Of a stretch of 15,787 nt of DNA, positions 14,048 through 15,787 are shown piece after piece (positions within the stretch are counted from its first letter, which is position 1; every line of letters starts with the position of its first letter). Source of the DNA: Streptosporangiaceae bacterium (lineage in GTDB: Bacteria; Actinomycetota; Actinomycetes; Streptosporangiales; Streptosporangiaceae); contig JASHSZ010000122.1 in assembly GCA_030040815.1 (NCBI GenBank), positions 1 through 15,787 on the forward strand, read 5' to 3'. Both the position numbers and the translations under genes were made by a program. The notes under the pieces were generated by a model, which saw only the letters and a list, made by a program, of their open reading frames with translations, had not been told where the DNA came from and did no database searches.

Positions 14048-14956
14048 TCAGCGGCAGACGAATACGCCCATGTGAATGGTGGCCCGGAAACTGCCCTGGG
14101 CCTGGATGACCTGTTCGACCTTCACAGCGATGTCGTCGAGCACAGTGTCGAAGTCGAGCGGCTCGCCGATCCAGGCAAGGATGGGCTCACGGATGCTGGT
14201 GACATAGGTGACGACTGGCTGCGCACTGGGAATCGACAGCGACAGGTCAAGGGCGTGAAGGATGACGCTGGAGAATTCCCGGCCCAGCATGGCCGTGCCG
14301 GTCTGCGTAGTGAAACTGAGGGCAGGCGCCGCCTGGACCGGTCGGCCGAGCTGGCGAGAGATCGCCGCGTTCAGCAGGTCAAATATCTCGGCCAGGTGGG
14401 CGGAGCTGTTGGTGGACGCCAGCACGGTTCCGTCCGGTTTGGTGATACGGCGCAGCTCCCGGACCGCGGCCGGGATATCGGGCACGTGGTAAAGCATGTG
14501 CATGGCCATGGCCACATCAACGGCCCGGTCGGGCAGCGGGAGGTGCTGCGCGTCGGCCAGGACCAGCGATAGGCGGCCGGATTGGCGCAGGTCCTCCAGT
14601 GAACGCAGCATCCCGGCGGACAAGTCAATGCCGATGGCGTGACAGCATCTGCTTTGCGGCACGATCTGGCGCAGATCGAACCCGTTGCCGCATCCCACAT
14701 CGGCCACAATCTGCGTCCCGTCCCACGGGATCACCGAGGTGCGCCACCGCGGGTCCGCCGCGATCTCGGCATACGCATTGATGGCCATGCGTGAGCGGAG
14801 GTGCCGGTCGTCGACGTACGCCGAACCGGTCAGCATCCGCCGTCCGGTCGCCGGATCATCGTCAGACACGGCAACCAGCAAACCACACCACGCCATGTAG
14901 ACGCCGTGCCAGATGCGTGCCAGAACAGATGGGAAACCAGAGTTGCCAGCGGTCAC
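14048..14956 (-). CDS. Class I SAM-dependent methyltransferase
   Basis: Up to 302 residues. Rossmann motifs: VADVGCGNG (84-92, SAM-binding motif I), GIDLSAGML (109-117, acidic ribose-binding Asp111), ADAQHLPLPDRAVDVA (134-149), and MLYHVPD (154-160), followed by a KPDG turn. This matches the UbiE/Methyltransf_11 type, which usually methylates small molecules; the substrate is unknown. The start is uncertain. GTG at 14956 overlaps the stop of a small ORF by 4 bp and is the first possible start after an upstream in-frame stop; GTG at residue 30 and ATG at residue 41 (just before TGSAYVDDRHL) are alternatives, and none has a Shine-Dalgarno. Coupled translation from the small ORF would explain that. 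Confidence 0.85.
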   Translation of the reverse strand: MTAGNSGFPSVLARIWHGVYMAWCGLLVAVSDDDPATGRRMLTGSAYVDDRHLRSRMAINAYAEIAADPRWRTSVIPWDGTQIVADVGCGNGFDLRQIVPQSRCCHAIGIDLSAGMLRSLEDLRQSGRLSLVLADAQHLPLPDRAVDVAMAMHMLYHVPDIPAAVRELRRITKPDGTVLASTNSSAHLAEIFDLLNAAISRQLGRPVQAAPALSFTTQTGTAMLGREFSSVILHALDLSLSIPSAQPVVTYVTSIREPILAWIGEPLDFDTVLDDIAVKVEQVIQAQGSFRATIHMGVFVCR

Positions 14957-15039
14957 CCATGGACCGGCCGAACGGCCTCTGACCTCGGCAGTAGCAGACC
15001 AGCGCCGAGTGCGAAAAGACCTGATAAGGAAGCGGTCAT
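14953..15039 (-). CDS. Small upstream ORF (28 aa), possible leader peptide of the methyltransferase
   Basis: Starts ATG at 15039 and ends TGA at 14953-14955, overlapping the methyltransferase GTG as GTGA. It encodes a hydrophobic N-terminal stretch (SLSGLFALGAGLLLP) and has a TTA leucine codon at position 5, rare in high-GC actinobacteria and limited by the bldA tRNA in Streptomyces. A weak AGAGG lies about 11 bases upstream. It may be a leader that controls or couples translation, or a chance frame. Confidence 0.3.
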   Translation of the reverse strand: MTASLSGLFALGAGLLLPRSEAVRPVHG

Positions 15040-15041
15040 CG

Positions 15042-15060
15042 TCTCACAGTCCTCTCACAG
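15042..15060. repeat. Direct repeat TCTCACAG, 11-bp period
   Basis: Exact copies at 15042-15049 and 15053-15060, separated by 3 bp, just upstream of the small ORF on the minus strand. Probably a regulator site or a short duplication. Confidence 0.45.
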
Positions 15061-15163
15061 ACTGGGCGTGCAGCGTCGGACCCACGCGTACGGTCTGGAC
15101 ATTCCCCGGACGCTGACCTGCGGCTACGGACTCGTCTGGACTGGCCGGACGTGCGGTACTGGT

Positions 15164-15177
15164 CTACGGATCAGAAG
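15164..15177 (+). other. 14-nt match to tRNA-Arg(ACG) anticodon arm
   Basis: CTACGGATCAGAAG equals the anticodon-arm segment of bacterial tRNA-Arg(ACG) as I remember it, but no acceptor, D or T arms surround it. It overlaps the last codons of the kinase gene. It may be a leftover attachment core or chance. Confidence 0.25.
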
Positions 15178-15728
15178 CCTGATGGGCTCATCTTCGAGCC
15201 GTGAGCAGGCCAGCGGAGCCGTCCAGCATCCACGAGCTGAAAGACGTGGCGGGCCAGCGTCCCTGCTTCGTCGGTGCTGGCCATGACGTACTGCGGGTCG
15301 ATGTCAGCGGTAGCGAACTGCTGGTACATGTGATGGCCGGCCTGCAGGTCCTTGAAGCTGTGATCGGCGCGGGAGCGGACACGCTCAAGGCAGATCCGCT
15401 CCGGCGGTAGCACGATGACGTACTGCAGGAAGGGCACCCCGGTAGCAATGCAGAATGTCTCCAGGAACCAGGGTCCGATGACGCCGTCGTAGACAACGGT
15501 GTACCCGCCGGAGGTCAATCGCCCGGCCGCCGCCCCGGCAGCCTCGGTCACAATCTCGTTCTGGCGCTGCGCCTGGGAGGTCCAGGGTGCGATGTAGCCC
15601 TGGTCGATGAACGCGAAGAACTGGTCTCCGGGGACCAGGGCGCTGGGGTTGAAGAGCCGCGATAGGGCTCTCGCCATGGTCGTCTTCCCCGCCCCCGGTG
15701 GGCCACTGACAACGATGAGATCGGGCAC
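15171..15728 (-). CDS. P-loop kinase (AAA/zeta-like small-molecule kinase)
   Basis: 185 residues. Walker A GPPGAGKTT (9-17); catalytic-acid position D35 in VPGDQFF; YDGVIGPWF (80-88); then the LID-like arginine cluster PERICLERVRSRADHS (109-124). This layout resembles the kinases related to chloramphenicol phosphotransferase, zeta toxin and shikimate kinase, which phosphorylate small molecules or nucleotide sugars. No epsilon-like antitoxin is beside it, so a toxin role is not supported. The GTG at 15728 gives the P-loop its usual place near the N-terminus; no clear Shine-Dalgarno is seen. The stop TGA lies within the tRNA-Arg-like 14-mer. Confidence 0.82.
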   Translation of the reverse strand: MPDLIVVSGPPGAGKTTMARALSRLFNPSALVPGDQFFAFIDQGYIAPWTSQAQRQNEIVTEAAGAAAGRLTSGGYTVVYDGVIGPWFLETFCIATGVPFLQYVIVLPPERICLERVRSRADHSFKDLQAGHHMYQQFATADIDPQYVMASTDEAGTLARHVFQLVDAGRLRWPAHGSKMSPSGF

Positions 15729-15787
15729 GCACCCATGATGGCCCTCGCAGTCGGCAGCCAGCCGGTATGCGTGCGATTGGCGCAGGA

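Noticed and set aside
15150..15215. A complete tRNA-Arg gene around the CTACGGATCAGAAG match
   Set aside because: No acceptor stem, D-arm or T-arm (TTCGAAT) could be paired around the 14-mer.
15171..15728. Zeta-type toxin of a toxin-antitoxin pair
   Set aside because: The P-loop fits, but no small antitoxin gene is adjacent on the visible side, and many non-toxin kinases share this layout.
15548..15736. ATG-initiated frame at 15736 overlapping the kinase start
   Set aside because: It is out of frame with the P-loop and has no motif; GTG at 15728 gives the Walker A segment.
1..15787. CRISPR arrays or longer tandem repeats
   Set aside because: No set of regularly spaced repeats of 20-40 bp was seen; only the short pairs listed above.

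Overview
The window is high-GC DNA from an actinobacterium. Support comes from GTG/TTG start codons, actinobacterial DUF5941 and LytR-CpsA-Psr proteins, and an initiator tRNA with a C1:U72 mismatch. A Streptosporangiales-like or related filamentous actinomycete is my best guess; genus cannot be fixed from the sequence alone.

Left part (1-11348): a cell-envelope region. A three-gene + strand operon (11-3450) encodes a DUF5941 membrane protein whose CDP-alcohol phosphotransferase-like domain has lost its catalytic aspartates, a LicC-like nucleotidyltransferase overlapping it by 4 bp (GTGA), and a glycerol-1-phosphate dehydrogenase-type enzyme. These look like a route to an activated polyol-phosphate head group. 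Next come three large multi-pass membrane proteins that look like GT-C-type glycosyltransferases (3454-5283 -, 5611-7020 +, 8889-11348 +), alternating in strand. Between the second and third is an LCP-family ligase with a LytR_C tail (7118-8701 -), the enzyme class that moves lipid-linked glycopolymers onto peptidoglycan. The inferred theme is synthesis, polymerisation and wall attachment of an envelope glycopolymer or glycolipid; the polymer is unknown.

Middle (11349-11590): an apparent factor-independent hairpin, a clear promoter, the initiator tRNA-fMet gene, a terminator, and a 12-bp tandem repeat.

Right part (11521-15787): an accessory, island-like stretch. A tyrosine recombinase lies next to the tRNA but is broken: its N-terminal domain is missing, it carries an in-frame TGA, and an IS3-family transposase fragment with an internal deletion abuts it. 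Beyond are three - strand genes, an APH/choline-kinase-like phosphotransferase, a class I SAM methyltransferase and a P-loop kinase, separated by gene-poor DNA. That DNA holds short repeats with an 11-bp period and a 14-nt match to the tRNA-Arg(ACG) anticodon arm. I read this as repeated integration and decay at a tRNA locus.

No CRISPR array, complete transposon or obvious defence system is visible. The most interesting points are the degenerate CDP-alcohol phosphotransferase beside a G1P-dehydrogenase-like enzyme, and the decayed tRNA-fMet island with its small TTA-containing ORF coupled to the methyltransferase.
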